Assembly (NCBI GenBank): GCA_902575965.1
Contig: CACGTM010000008.1
Coordinates: 1 to 46,669 of the forward strand
DNA: 46,669 bases
Reading direction: 5' to 3'
Source of the DNA: an uncultured Alphaproteobacteria bacterium
GTDB lineage: Bacteria > Pseudomonadota > Alphaproteobacteria > Rhodospirillales > Rhodospirillaceae
This document shows positions 8,517 through 17,083 of this stretch, piece by piece. How positions within the stretch are numbered: the first letter of the stretch is position 1; each line of letters starts with the position of its first letter. Below the pieces are notes generated by a model, which saw nothing but the letters and a program-made list of their open reading frames with translations, searched no databases and was not told where the DNA came from. The position numbers and the translations under genes were made by a program.

Positions 8517-10048
8517 ACTTATCTGTTATACTTTATGATCAGCTCTCTATGGGAATTTCTTCCCTAAAGAATATAAATAAGAAAGAGGACTATATTCTCA
8601 TTTGCGAGAATGAGAATGATTTCACTGATGTAAAGCATCATAAGAAAAAAATTGCATTGATCATTTCTGCAATGCGTCATTTTAAACAACAGCTTGAACG
8701 TAGAGGATTTAATGTTATCTATAAAAAAATTGATGACAAAAAAAATACTCATTCATATGTTAATGAAATTAAGTTAATAAAAAAAAAATATGTTATTAAT
8801 ATTGTCAATATTACAAAACCATCTAGTTACACTCTATATAACGAAGTAAAAGCTTGGTCTAAAGTCCTGGGTTGTCCAATAAATATTTTACCTGATAATA
8901 GATTTATTGTTACTGAAGATGAATTTAGACTTTGGGCAGGTGATAAAAAAGAATTAAGAATGGAGTTTTTCTATCGAGAGCTAAGAAAAAAATTTAAAAT
9001 ACTTGTGGATAACGATAAGCCCGTTGGAGGGAAGTGGAATTATGATTCTGAAAACCGTAAAGTTATAAAAAACGATACAAGTTTACCTAAAATAAAAGAG
9101 ATTAAACATGACCAAATTACAAAAGATGTTTTAAAGTTAGTTAATGAAAAGTTTTCTAGTCACTTTGGTGACCTTCACCCATTTAATTTTGCAGTAACAA
9201 GAAATCAGGCCTTAGATATCTTAAGAGGATTTATAAAAGAAAGATTATATAACTTTGGTGATTTTCAGGATGCAATGTTGGAGGGAGAACCTCTTTTATT
9301 TCATAGTCATATTAGTTTTTATTTAAATTTAGGACTTTTAACTCCTTTGGAGTGCATAAGGTTAGTTGAAGATGAATATTATAATAATTCAGCTCCTCTC
9401 AACTCAGTTGAGGGTTTTATAAGGCAAATTCTAGGATGGAGGGAGTTTGTTCGAGGTATTTATTGGTTAAAAATGCCAGGCTATGAGAAATTGAACTTTC
9501 TTAATGCTACACGAAAAATGCCAAGTTTTTTTTGGAATAATAATACAAATATGAACTGTTTATATAATTGTATTAAAGAAACTAAAGAAAATGCTTATGC
9601 ACATCATATCCAACGTTTGATGGTTCTTGGTAATTTTTTTCTTATAAGTGGTATAAATCCAAAAGATGTTAATGAATGGTATCACATCGTCTATGCTGAT
9701 GCGTATCAGTGGGTTGAATTACCAAATGTATCTGGAATGATATTATTTGCAGATGGAGGTTATTTAAGTTCAAAGCCCTATGCTGCTAGCGGCTCTTATA
9801 TAAATAAAATGTCAAACTATTGCAAAAACTGTCATTATGATTATAGAAAAAAAGAGGGTGAAGAAGCATGTCCTTTTAATTATTTATATTGGAATTTTCT
9901 TATAAAAAATAAAAAAACTTTAGATTCTAATCATAGGATGAGAATGATATACTTAACCTTAAGTAAGATGGACAATAAAAAAATAAAGACAATTAAACAT
10001 GACTCTAAGTTATTCCTAGAGAGGCTTTCTAAGAATGAAAAAATCTGA
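8513..10048 (+). CDS. [4Fe-4S] prokaryotic cryptochrome/(6-4) photolyase (FeS-BCP, PhrB/CryB type)
   Basis: A 511-residue flavoprotein of the iron-sulfur bacterial cryptochrome and photolyase group. The N-terminal Rossmann-like antenna domain (MNLSVILYDQLS) is followed by the helical FAD domain with GWREFVRGIYW, the AYAHHIQRLMVLGNFFLISG stretch and WVELPNVSGMILFADGG. Four Cys fit the cluster pattern of PhrB: one in NMNC, then 88 residues on CKNC, then a Cys 13 residues after the second of that pair (EEACPFN). Members repair (6-4) photoproducts or sense light. It is coupled to the FAD oxidase upstream and to the DUF2256 gene downstream. Confidence 0.92.
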   Translation: MNLSVILYDQLSMGISSLKNINKKEDYILICENENDFTDVKHHKKKIALIISAMRHFKQQLERRGFNVIYKKIDDKKNTHSYVNEIKLIKKKYVINIVNITKPSSYTLYNEVKAWSKVLGCPINILPDNRFIVTEDEFRLWAGDKKELRMEFFYRELRKKFKILVDNDKPVGGKWNYDSENRKVIKNDTSLPKIKEIKHDQITKDVLKLVNEKFSSHFGDLHPFNFAVTRNQALDILRGFIKERLYNFGDFQDAMLEGEPLLFHSHISFYLNLGLLTPLECIRLVEDEYYNNSAPLNSVEGFIRQILGWREFVRGIYWLKMPGYEKLNFLNATRKMPSFFWNNNTNMNCLYNCIKETKENAYAHHIQRLMVLGNFFLISGINPKDVNEWYHIVYADAYQWVELPNVSGMILFADGGYLSSKPYAASGSYINKMSNYCKNCHYDYRKKEGEEACPFNYLYWNFLIKNKKTLDSNHRMRMIYLTLSKMDNKKIKTIKHDSKLFLERLSKNEKI

Positions 10049-10211
10049 GCTGGCAATAAAATATTGTAAATTTTGTTTAAAGTCTTTTAATTGGAGAAAG
10101 AAATGGAAAAGAGACTGGGATAATATCATCTTTTGTTCAAAAAGGTGTAAGAGAGAATGGAAAAGTAAATCTCATCCAATTGATTCTTCCTTAAAGTTAG
10201 TAAGCTCGTAA
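10035..10211 (+). CDS. DUF2256 zinc-ribbon-like small protein
   Basis: A 58-residue gene, easily missed by length filters. The translation has two Cys pairs, CKFC near residue 11 and CSKRC near 34, around the DUF2256 signature FNWRKKWKRDWDNIIFC (family form: FxWRKKWxxxWDxxxYCSxRCR). The Cys pairs suggest a treble-clef or zinc-ribbon fold. It overlaps the 3' end of the photolyase gene by 14 bases, which implies coupled translation; DUF2256 genes are known neighbours of this photolyase class in other proteobacteria. Its 3' end runs 40 bases into the convergent gene at 10172-10858. Confidence 0.87.
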   Translation: MKKSELAIKYCKFCLKSFNWRKKWKRDWDNIIFCSKRCKREWKSKSHPIDSSLKLVSS

Positions 10212-10858
10212 ATTGATCCTTTATTTTTTCCTATGATGACTTCCATTCTCGCTAATACTTTTGCTTCACTTGTTCTCCATATTTTTAACAATTTATTACT
10301 TGGTGTTCGCCATAAAAATTTTTGACAGTAAAAATTACCAGCAATCAATTTAAGATCCTCTTCTCCTTCATAAATGGCAGAACTTTTTAATTCTTTTCCA
10401 TGTGTTATTGTACTTCCATTCCAAGTTTCGGAAATGGTATGTACAATAATATCTTGGTCTTTTGAGTGTGAGGTATCTAAGAAATTCATCTTCCATGCAT
10501 CATTCATTAAAGAATGAAAGCCAAGATGCATATTTTTTGAAATCTTAAATTCTGTATGATCAAACTCTTTTTTATTATTCCATATAGTGGAATGTAGATT
10601 ACCCTCAATAACGCGTCTTAATATTGTTCCCACATATTGATTTTGATAAAAAAGTCTAGCAATTCCTTCTATATCAAACCATTCAGATGAAAAGTATTGA
10701 TTTACATCTCTTATCAAATTACCGTCAGGAGAAATACTAAGCGTCTTAAGAAGTTTTGTGCCATCTGGGTTAAATGTAATTATAAACTTCTCATAAGGGG
10801 ATATATTTCCATTTGCTTCGATTATATTAATATTACCTGAAAAAACTTTTACAGACAT
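10172..10858 (-). CDS. Unrecognised beta-rich protein
   Basis: I do not recognise this 228-residue protein. There is no signal peptide, membrane segment or Cys cluster. Alternating hydrophobic and polar strands and repeated short turns (KFIITFNPDGTKLLKTLSI, GNLHSTIWNNKKEF, FLWRTPSNKLLKIWRT) suggest a mainly beta, lipocalin-like or calycin-like barrel that could bind a small ligand. It stands alone on the minus strand between the photolyase operon, whose last gene overlaps it tail to tail, and a divergent alpha/beta hydrolase gene. Confidence 0.65.
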   Translation of the reverse strand: MSVKVFSGNINIIEANGNISPYEKFIITFNPDGTKLLKTLSISPDGNLIRDVNQYFSSEWFDIEGIARLFYQNQYVGTILRRVIEGNLHSTIWNNKKEFDHTEFKISKNMHLGFHSLMNDAWKMNFLDTSHSKDQDIIVHTISETWNGSTITHGKELKSSAIYEGEEDLKLIAGNFYCQKFLWRTPSNKLLKIWRTSEAKVLARMEVIIGKNKGSIYELTNFKEESIG

Positions 10859-10937
10859 TTAAATTCCCAAATATTTATAATATGACTATTTTACTATATA
10901 TGCTATATACCTTTTTAATATATATTAAGGTACTTTT

Positions 10938-11849
10938 ATGTTAAGTCGAAGAAATCTCACATTTAGTTTTTTAATTCTTCCATTAAGTAATGCTTTGGCA
11001 AATAATATTTCCCTCGATGGTTATAAAGATCTTCAGGCACTTGAGACTTATAAGAATGCAAAGATTAAAGTTACAGGTATTGATCTTAACGTGGATTTTT
11101 ATGGAAATGAAAATCTTCCACCACTAATTTTATTGCATAAGCTTGGTGGTAGAATTGAGGAGTGGAGGAGATTAATTCCTTACCTCATTAAGTCTCGTTA
11201 TGTTATAGCAATAGATTTACCTGGTCATGGTAAAACAAAAACCTTCTCACCACCTCCCTATATTGTTACTCAAGAAGAAATTGCTGCGATGATAATGTCA
11301 TTTATAGAGTACTTAAAACTACCAAAACCTATTTCTATTATGGGAAGTTCTATAGGTGGATGCGTTGCTCTGGTTTGTGCTTCACTTTGGCCAAACCGTA
11401 TAGACTCAGTTTATACGGTTGGATCTGCCTTTAATGGAAAGTTGTCTATCGATGACATAGAAGATCAATCTCTAAAGTCAATTGATGATGGTTATTTTGA
11501 TGAAAATGAATTTCCTATTGATAGAAAACTTGAATATGCAAGGGATATTTTCGGTGTCTATGACCGGGGAATTGCAACAGAAATGAATATTAGTAGGCGA
11601 TTAGCAGGAAACTGGATAAATCCTTTGGCAAGAGGTGTAAGTTTGTTTGATTATCTGAGTATATTGCCTCATGTAGAGAACAAAGTTTTCTTATATCATG
11701 GCACTAGAGGTAATTATGGAAAGTTTCACAAGGTTGCTCATAAATTACTTCCTAATTCTTTTATGAGATCTATCGTAAATTCAGGAGCTTTTCCTCATGA
11801 GGAGCTTCCTAATGAGCTTTGGCAATACTTAATCAAAGATCTGGGATAA
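10938..11849 (+). CDS. Tat-type exported alpha/beta hydrolase (canonical triad)
   Basis: An alpha/beta hydrolase of 303 residues. The N-terminus MLSRRNLTFSFLILPLSNALA carries a twin-arginine (SRRNLTF), suggesting Tat export. The fold shows the oxyanion strand LILLHKLGG, the dipeptide region DLPGHGKT, the nucleophile elbow GSSIGG near residue 140 with Ser in place, and the catalytic His in GAFPHEELP near the C-terminus. It therefore keeps the Ser and His of the standard triad, unlike the three related-fold proteins at 32.9-38.9 kb. Likely an esterase or C-C hydrolase; substrate unknown. The gene stands alone before a TonB receptor with its own leader region. Confidence 0.86.
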   Translation: MLSRRNLTFSFLILPLSNALANNISLDGYKDLQALETYKNAKIKVTGIDLNVDFYGNENLPPLILLHKLGGRIEEWRRLIPYLIKSRYVIAIDLPGHGKTKTFSPPPYIVTQEEIAAMIMSFIEYLKLPKPISIMGSSIGGCVALVCASLWPNRIDSVYTVGSAFNGKLSIDDIEDQSLKSIDDGYFDENEFPIDRKLEYARDIFGVYDRGIATEMNISRRLAGNWINPLARGVSLFDYLSILPHVENKVFLYHGTRGNYGKFHKVAHKLLPNSFMRSIVNSGAFPHEELPNELWQYLIKDLG

Positions 11850-11863
11850 GTAATTCTTCATAT

Positions 11864-11896
11864 ACTCATAACATCATCTTACTCATAACATCATCT
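11864..11896. repeat. 17-bp direct tandem repeat, two copies
   Basis: The unit actcataacatcatctt occurs at 11864-11880 and again, lacking the last base, at 11881-11896. It lies just after the alpha/beta hydrolase stop in the 236-base leader of the TonB receptor gene. Two copies only; it may be a slippage product or a pair of regulator half-sites. Nothing else is clear in this stretch apart from AT-rich sequence. Confidence 0.75.
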
Positions 11897-12085
11897 CTGA
11901 AAATGATATTAGATATTGTTTTCCCTAAAGAATATAACATTTGATTTATTCTGTTTTTGATATAAAGTTCACTTTTTAGCGATTTATTAGTTATTATCTC
12001 ATTCATTCGCTATTGATTTATTAATTCAACTTAATGTCATAAATATTTGATTATAAACACAATTATCTAATAAAGAGGGGAAAAG

Positions 12086-14476
12086 ATGTTATTTAGATCT
12101 TTAAATTTATTGAAATCAGTATTACCTGCATTCGCATTTTTGTTGATCGTTGAGGATTACCAAGCCAATGCGCAGTCGATTTCACTTGAAGAAATCGTCG
12201 TTACAGCTCGTAAAAGAGATGAGAATATTCAAGATATTCCTATATCTATAACAGCTTTTTCCGCATCAGATTTAGCTAGGAAAAATCTGCAGGAAATGAC
12301 AGATATATCACTTTTTACACCAGGTTTTAACTTTGAAAACTTTGGTGGGTATGGATCTACAGCTCCAGTTATTAGAGGTGCTACTCAAGTAGCAGCAACT
12401 GGACGTGCTCAGCAGAATGTTTCATTTTTCCTTGATGGTGTTTATCTTCCTAGAAGTTACATCACTGACATGGGCTTTGCAGACATGGAGCGTATAGAGG
12501 TAGTAAAAGGACCTCAGAGTGCTCGTTATGGTCGAAATGCTTTTATGGGTGCAATTAACTATGTCTCAAGAAAGCCAACAGAAGAATGGGAAATTGACGC
12601 AAGTATCACTGCGGGTAACTTCTCACGATATGACGGTTATATTGCAGCTGGTGGTGCAGTTGTTCCTGAAAAATTAAAAGTTCGTGCTTTTTACGATCAA
12701 TCTAAATTTGATGGAAGTTGGAAGAACAGTCACCCATTTTCTGATATTGATTTTGACGGGCCAGGTACTGATGATCGTTTAGGTGGTTGGGATAAGAAAA
12801 CATACGGTGCTTCTCTTCAATTTACTCCAACTGATACTTTAACAATTGATGTGTCTTACAGAAATTATGACGTGGATAAGGAACATCAGGCTCAGAATTG
12901 GTTTGGAGAGCTTGATGCTGAAAGTAATCTTTTAAATTGTGGAGCTGATAATGCAGTAGTCCGTCCTCCGGGAACACCTGGCTTTGGCGGTGGCGGAAAT
13001 TGGAGGCGTCTATTCTGTGGTGAGATTCCAGTGCGCTCAATTCCAATTGATCCGCGTGGTTATGCTCAACAAATGGAGTCAGATATTTTTACAGCTAATG
13101 TAAAATATGAATTCAATGACAATATGACTTTTGAATATATCTTTGGTCATATTGAAGCAGACCAAAAAGTTTTTGGTTTTAAAGATAGTACTCCTCCTGG
13201 AACTGCTGGATGTTCGTTTATTGCACCCATTTGGTGTATCTTTGAAAGTGGTCCAATTGGTAATTTCACAGCAGAATCACATGAAGCGAGAGTTGACTAT
13301 CAAGGTGATGGAAATATAGATGTTTCGGCTGGTGTTTATTTCTTTAGCACTGATGATTTCATTACGCAAAACTTTGGTGCTGTACCTCTGCTAAATGCAA
13401 TTCCTACAGCTCCGTTTGATGTTTTGACTAGCCCGTTTATCTTTAGAGTTGATATTGGTAATTTAGCTTCAAAACAAAAAGGTGTTTCACCATTTGGTGA
13501 AGTCACGGTTCGTTTTATGGATGATAGAGCGCGATTAGGTATTGAAGCTCGTTACAGTTCATTGAAGCTTAAGGAAGATAACCAGGCATCAGGTGGAGGA
13601 ACTGGCGGACTTAATGCTTTTGCAGGTGCGTTCCTTCAAGACACATACTCAAGTTTTACACCAAGAATTTCTCTTGAATATGATCTTTCAGATGAAAGTC
13701 TAATTTATGCCTCAGCAGCTAAGGGGGTAAAAGCAGGTGGATTTAATGCATTTGCTACTCTAGAGAAAAATAGAACCTACAGTAACGATACAAACTGGAC
13801 ATATGAGATTGGTAGCAAAAATACTTTTGCTGGTGGCAGGTTACAATTAAATGCTGCATTGTTCCTTATTGAATGGTCAGATGCTCATATACTTGCTCAA
13901 GACGAGGGAAACCCAGCACCTCTTTCTCGTTCACTTGTTAGAAACGTTGGTGATATTACTTCTAAAGGTTTTGAGCTTGATACAGCATTAGCTTTAACTG
14001 ATAACTTAAGCATGTATGGTACTGTCTACTACGGAGATGCAAAGTATAAAGACGGTACATTCGACTTAAGATGGGGTCGTGTTCCAACTGTTTGTGACAA
14101 CGTAGTTTGTAATACAAACGGTGATGTTGGTGGAAACCAAATGGAGCGTCAGTCTAAATTCCAAGCATCTCTTGGAGGCCAGTTAACTGGAGATCTTCCG
14201 GGTGATACTGATTTAGGCTATTACGTACGTGCAGACGTTGGTCACCAGTCTAAAATGTATGCTGAGGCTATTAACCAAGCAACAATTGGTGATAGAACAG
14301 TTGTAAATTCAAGTTTAGGTCTCGTTGGTGATAACTTTGAAATCCAGTGGTGGGTTCGTAACTTGTTTGATGCAAAATATGTTCAGAACGTTGCCGTTCA
14401 ACAGCCAAACATTGCATACAATGCTTATCTCGGAGAGAGACTAACTACTGGAGTGACTCTCTCTATCAATTATTAA
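12086..14476 (+). CDS. TonB-dependent outer-membrane receptor
   Basis: A 796-residue receptor for energised uptake across the outer membrane. After a signal sequence ending near NAQS comes a TonB box (LEEIVVTARKRDENIQ), the plug domain (ERIEVVKGPQSARYGRNA near residue 140) and a long beta barrel with many aromatic strand ends, closing in GERLTTGVTLSINY. The style matches the receptors that take up diverse organic substrates in sphingomonad-like and marine bacteria rather than a recognised siderophore type. ATG 12086 has a GAGGGG ribosome site. An exported VOC protein gene starts 11 bases after its stop. Codon use appears somewhat more GC-rich than in neighbouring genes, as expected for a highly expressed receptor. 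Confidence 0.95.
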   Translation: MLFRSLNLLKSVLPAFAFLLIVEDYQANAQSISLEEIVVTARKRDENIQDIPISITAFSASDLARKNLQEMTDISLFTPGFNFENFGGYGSTAPVIRGATQVAATGRAQQNVSFFLDGVYLPRSYITDMGFADMERIEVVKGPQSARYGRNAFMGAINYVSRKPTEEWEIDASITAGNFSRYDGYIAAGGAVVPEKLKVRAFYDQSKFDGSWKNSHPFSDIDFDGPGTDDRLGGWDKKTYGASLQFTPTDTLTIDVSYRNYDVDKEHQAQNWFGELDAESNLLNCGADNAVVRPPGTPGFGGGGNWRRLFCGEIPVRSIPIDPRGYAQQMESDIFTANVKYEFNDNMTFEYIFGHIEADQKVFGFKDSTPPGTAGCSFIAPIWCIFESGPIGNFTAESHEARVDYQGDGNIDVSAGVYFFSTDDFITQNFGAVPLLNAIPTAPFDVLTSPFIFRVDIGNLASKQKGVSPFGEVTVRFMDDRARLGIEARYSSLKLKEDNQASGGGTGGLNAFAGAFLQDTYSSFTPRISLEYDLSDESLIYASAAKGVKAGGFNAFATLEKNRTYSNDTNWTYEIGSKNTFAGGRLQLNAALFLIEWSDAHILAQDEGNPAPLSRSLVRNVGDITSKGFELDTALALTDNLSMYGTVYYGDAKYKDGTFDLRWGRVPTVCDNVVCNTNGDVGGNQMERQSKFQASLGGQLTGDLPGDTDLGYYVRADVGHQSKMYAEAINQATIGDRTVVNSSLGLVGDNFEIQWWVRNLFDAKYVQNVAVQQPNIAYNAYLGERLTTGVTLSINY

Positions 14477-14487
14477 TAGTTAATGAA

Positions 14488-15102
14488 TTGTCTATCCGAC
14501 TTTACATAAATTTATTAATAATAATTATAACGCTTTTTCCTAATGGCGTAACATCTCAAGAAGCTTCGAGTGTTACGCCATTAATGGAAAGAGTGATACC
14601 CCCAAAACCTAAAGAATTATTCCAAGAAGGTTTTAACCTTGCTCCTCTTGCTCGTGCGACTATTTTTGTGCGAGACATAGATGAATCCCTTAAGCTCTAT
14701 AAAGGTATCCTTGGCCTTAAACCCATGTTTGATAATTATTGGAAAGGTGAGGGCATTAATGCAATTATGGGGACCAAAGGAAAAGAACTCAGAGCTACTG
14801 TATTGATGGCTGGTGATTCAGTTCAAGGAAACTTAGGTATCTATCAGTTGTACAATGACAAAGATATTCCAGGAGATCCACTTCAAACACCTGATACACG
14901 AACAGGCGACTTTGCAATTGTTTTTCCAACAAATGATATACATCGCTTAACAAAAGAAATTACTGAGGCTGGGTATACTATTATTTCTCCTCCTGTCTCG
15001 CTGATAGAGAGAGAAGAATATTCTGTGCAGCCGGTGGAAATGATGTTCCGTGATCCAGATGGGGTGCTTGTAAACCTCGTTCAGGCTGGTGTTCTTAAGT
15101 AG
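14488..15102 (+). CDS. Exported VOC-fold protein (paralogue of 1950-2510)
   Basis: A 204-residue protein beginning at TTG with a signal peptide (MSIRLYINLLIIIITLFPNG), then one VOC domain: ATIFVRDIDESLKLYKGILG, GTKGKELRATVLMAG, and the end MMFRDPDGVLVNLVQAG. It is plainly homologous to the exported VOC protein at 1950-2510 (shared DIDESLKLY, GTKGK and VNL blocks). The first-strand His and last-strand Glu used for metal by many VOC enzymes are Ile and Asn, so it may bind rather than convert its ligand. No ATG gives this frame a signal peptide, hence the TTG start. It lies 11 bases behind the TonB receptor, suggesting a periplasmic partner for the imported compound. Confidence 0.82.
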   Translation: MSIRLYINLLIIIITLFPNGVTSQEASSVTPLMERVIPPKPKELFQEGFNLAPLARATIFVRDIDESLKLYKGILGLKPMFDNYWKGEGINAIMGTKGKELRATVLMAGDSVQGNLGIYQLYNDKDIPGDPLQTPDTRTGDFAIVFPTNDIHRLTKEITEAGYTIISPPVSLIEREEYSVQPVEMMFRDPDGVLVNLVQAGVLK

Positions 15103-15266
15103 TCTCTGAGTATTTTTAGAAATAATTTTACTTTTAGTTTTTTTATGTTTTTAAATGGGTATGCTATAGTTTTTCATAATTTTGGCTTATGTGAAGATAT
15201 TTAAGCTCGCCTAATGACCACTTAGATAATTTATTTGATTTTTTTTGAGTATTTAATAATGATAAC

Positions 15267-15316
15267 AATATAGTATATTTTTTAAACATAAAATATAGTA
15301 TATTTTTTAAACATAA
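15267..15316. repeat. 25-bp perfect tandem repeat, two copies
   Basis: Two identical adjacent 25-base units (15267-15291 and 15292-15316) built of AATATAGTATATTTTTT then AAACATAA. They sit directly upstream of the lipoprotein gene at 15338. Each unit contains TAGTATATT, so the duplication may double a promoter element. The rest of the 15103-15337 gap is AT-rich with no gene I can support. Confidence 0.85.
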
Positions 15317-15337
15317 ATTAATAGTTTAGGTGAAATT

Positions 15338-15724
15338 ATGAGTCTGAATAAATTAATAACATTATTTATCTTTTCAATTTTAATCTCATCGTGTGGCACA
15401 ATTGTTAATGACGCAAATATACCAATTACATTTAGCTTTTCAGATGGATCAGATGGTGAGTGCACTTTTCAAAATAAGCGTGGAAATTGGAAATCTGATA
15501 TACCAAAAGTTGTTTACATAAGAAGATCAGATGATGATCTAAAGTTTAATTGCACTACAAGTGATGGAAGAAATTCAATTGGTTCAATAAAAAGTGAAAT
15601 TGAAGCTGAAAAACTTGGCGCGAGTGTTTTGTTTTTTGATCTAGGTATTACTGATGCCATAACAGACAAACATAGAGATTATCAAAGAAACTTCATTATA
15701 CCAGTCTCTAAATTGAAGGAGTAA
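15338..15724 (+). CDS. Predicted outer-membrane lipoprotein
   Basis: A 128-residue lipoprotein: signal peptide MSLNKLITLFIFSILISSCG with lipobox ISSC, so Cys19 should be acylated. The body resembles the small GTIV-type lipoproteins with one domain binding nothing known: CTFQNKRGNWKSDIPKVVYI followed by DDLKFNCTTSDGRNS, with two Cys that could form a disulfide. Function unknown; relatives are generally annotated only as lipoproteins. The next lipoprotein gene follows one base after the stop, so the two are an operon. Confidence 0.78.
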   Translation: MSLNKLITLFIFSILISSCGTIVNDANIPITFSFSDGSDGECTFQNKRGNWKSDIPKVVYIRRSDDDLKFNCTTSDGRNSIGSIKSEIEAEKLGASVLFFDLGITDAITDKHRDYQRNFIIPVSKLKE

Positions 15725-15725
15725 A

Positions 15726-16271
15726 ATGATAAAAAAAACTTATTTTATAATATTAATAAGTTTTTTTCTCGCCAATTGTGCAACAAAAATACCTGTTGAA
15801 CTTTCTGACAAAACAATTGATGATTATTATAAATTATTTGTAAGTCCTAAAGACCACGCAAGAGTATATTACACTGGTGGTGATGGAAAACACCTTATTG
15901 GTAATAATCCTCATGGAATTCCTAATCATTTTCTTATTAATAATTATAATATTGCTACTTTAAATAAAGATAACTATGTAGTAGTTAATTTGGCTCCAGG
16001 AGAGTACTCAGTGTCATGGGATAAGGCTATGGCAGATGTCAGATATAAAATAGTTCCTATGAAATTAAACCTAAGAGCTGGAGATGTTATATTTCTTCAG
16101 GGAGATATTAACCTTAGAAGTGCATCAGCTGGTTTACTTGGTTTAGCCTTTGTCCCGCCTGAGGCAACAATTAGAAATATTTTACCCAATGTTTTTTTAG
16201 ATAAGTCTCTTATTAATTTAACAGACTGTCCAATTGAATTTTGTTTTTCTAGCGAAAAAATAATAAATTAA
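15726..16271 (+). CDS. DUF2846-like lipoprotein
   Basis: A 181-residue lipoprotein with signal peptide and lipobox (FFLANCATK). The mature part carries the DUF2846-type pattern of an exposed beta domain: ARVYYTGGDGKHLIG, then NYVVVNLAPGEYSVSWDKA and LNLRAGDVIFLQGD. A CPIEFC pair near the C-terminus might form a disulfide. Function is not known for the family. It is coupled to the lipoprotein gene upstream. Confidence 0.75.
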   Translation: MIKKTYFIILISFFLANCATKIPVELSDKTIDDYYKLFVSPKDHARVYYTGGDGKHLIGNNPHGIPNHFLINNYNIATLNKDNYVVVNLAPGEYSVSWDKAMADVRYKIVPMKLNLRAGDVIFLQGDINLRSASAGLLGLAFVPPEATIRNILPNVFLDKSLINLTDCPIEFCFSSEKIIN

Positions 16272-16713
16272 ATTAAACTAAGTTCCGCTTATAGGTATTA
16301 GGTTTTTCATCTTTCTACTTTACCAAATTATCTCAAAGATACGAGACTATAGAATCCTGAGAAACCGTTATTTTTGATTACATATTTTACTAAAAAAACA
16401 TTAAGAAATACCGTACTCGATTCAAATGATAAAGTTACTAAGTTATTGTAGTTCTTTCTTTATTCTTTCTAATCGTGATTTCGGTCGAGATGATGTTCCG
16501 TGATCCCGATAGTGTGCTTGTAAACCTCGTTCAAGCTGGAATTCTTAAATAGTCTTTTGGTTATTAAAACTCACTCTTATTTTTTTAAATATTAAATCAA
16601 ATTTCTTCAAATATTTGGTATAAATCTTTTGCATAAATAAAGACTTCCAGTTAACGTGATAAAAAGACTTATAGTATATTTAACTAAATTGTTTCTTAAA
16701 GGAGCCTTGTAAA
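16272..16713. other. 442-base intergenic stretch with a VOC gene relic
   Basis: No intact gene is supported here. The stretch is AT-rich and contains, at 16482-16556, a segment strongly similar to the 3' end of the exported VOC gene (listed separately). A short ORF at 16426 (MIKLLSYCSSFFILS) resembles the start of a leader peptide but is in another frame from the relic. The end of the stretch has AAAGGAG, the ribosome site of the ABM gene. Confidence 0.7.
16482..16556 (+). pseudogene. 3' remnant of an exported VOC gene
   Basis: Bases 16484-16552 encode VEMMFRDPDSVLVNLVQAGI then LK and stop. This aligns without gaps to the last 22 codons of the VOC gene ending at 15102 (offset 1450 bases). 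Most codon differences (GAA/GAG, CCA/CCC, CAG/CAA, GGT/GGA, AAG/AAA, GTG/GTC) are synonymous and only two change the residue, so the copy diverged as a working gene before it was truncated. Upstream the frame is closed by TAA at 16439-16441 and the VOC core is missing. It marks a past duplication or recombination event. Confidence 0.85.
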
Positions 16714-17004
16714 ATGACTACTCTAGTATTTGTTGACCTAAAACCCAATAGTAATGATAAAGATGCCTTATTAGAGTACTTAGGGTCTATAATTGAGGAT
16801 ACAAGAAATTATGATGGGTGCCAATTTTGCGACGTTTACTTAGAAGATGATGATGTAGGAATGATTTTTGTAGAAAATTGGGAGAGTAAAGCCCATTACG
16901 ATAAATATCTCGCATGGCGGATAGAGACCGGTGTAATGGAAAAATTAGGAGGGTTTTTAGCGGCTCCTCCGATTATCAGATTCGCTGAAAAAAGCAGTGT
17001 ATGA
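16714..17004 (+). CDS. ABM-domain (antibiotic biosynthesis monooxygenase-like) protein
   Basis: A 96-residue protein of the dimeric alpha-beta barrel type (PF03992, YgiN-like). Visible features are the first strand LVFVDLKPN, YDGCQFCDVYLEDDDVGMIF and the hallmark VENWESKAHYDKYLAW. Such proteins act as cofactor-free monooxygenases or small-molecule binders, often on quinols. There is a strong ribosome site, AAAGGAG, before ATG 16714. It stands alone, with the convergent CopD-like gene behind it. Confidence 0.87.
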   Translation: MTTLVFVDLKPNSNDKDALLEYLGSIIEDTRNYDGCQFCDVYLEDDDVGMIFVENWESKAHYDKYLAWRIETGVMEKLGGFLAAPPIIRFAEKSSV

Positions 17005-17083
17005 GTTATCTAATTCTAATTTCTATTATGAAATAGCTTCATAGTTCTCGTGCAACTTAAAAATTTAGATTTGTTCGTAGACC

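Noticed and set aside
10915-10928. TTAATATATATTAA palindrome in the divergent region at 10.9 kb
   Set aside because: Pure A/T symmetry is expected often in this AT-rich sequence; not strong enough to call an operator.
16426-16503. Small ORF starting MIKLLSYC as a real leader peptide gene
   Set aside because: It has no ribosome site and runs out of frame into the VOC relic; more likely part of the degraded gene.
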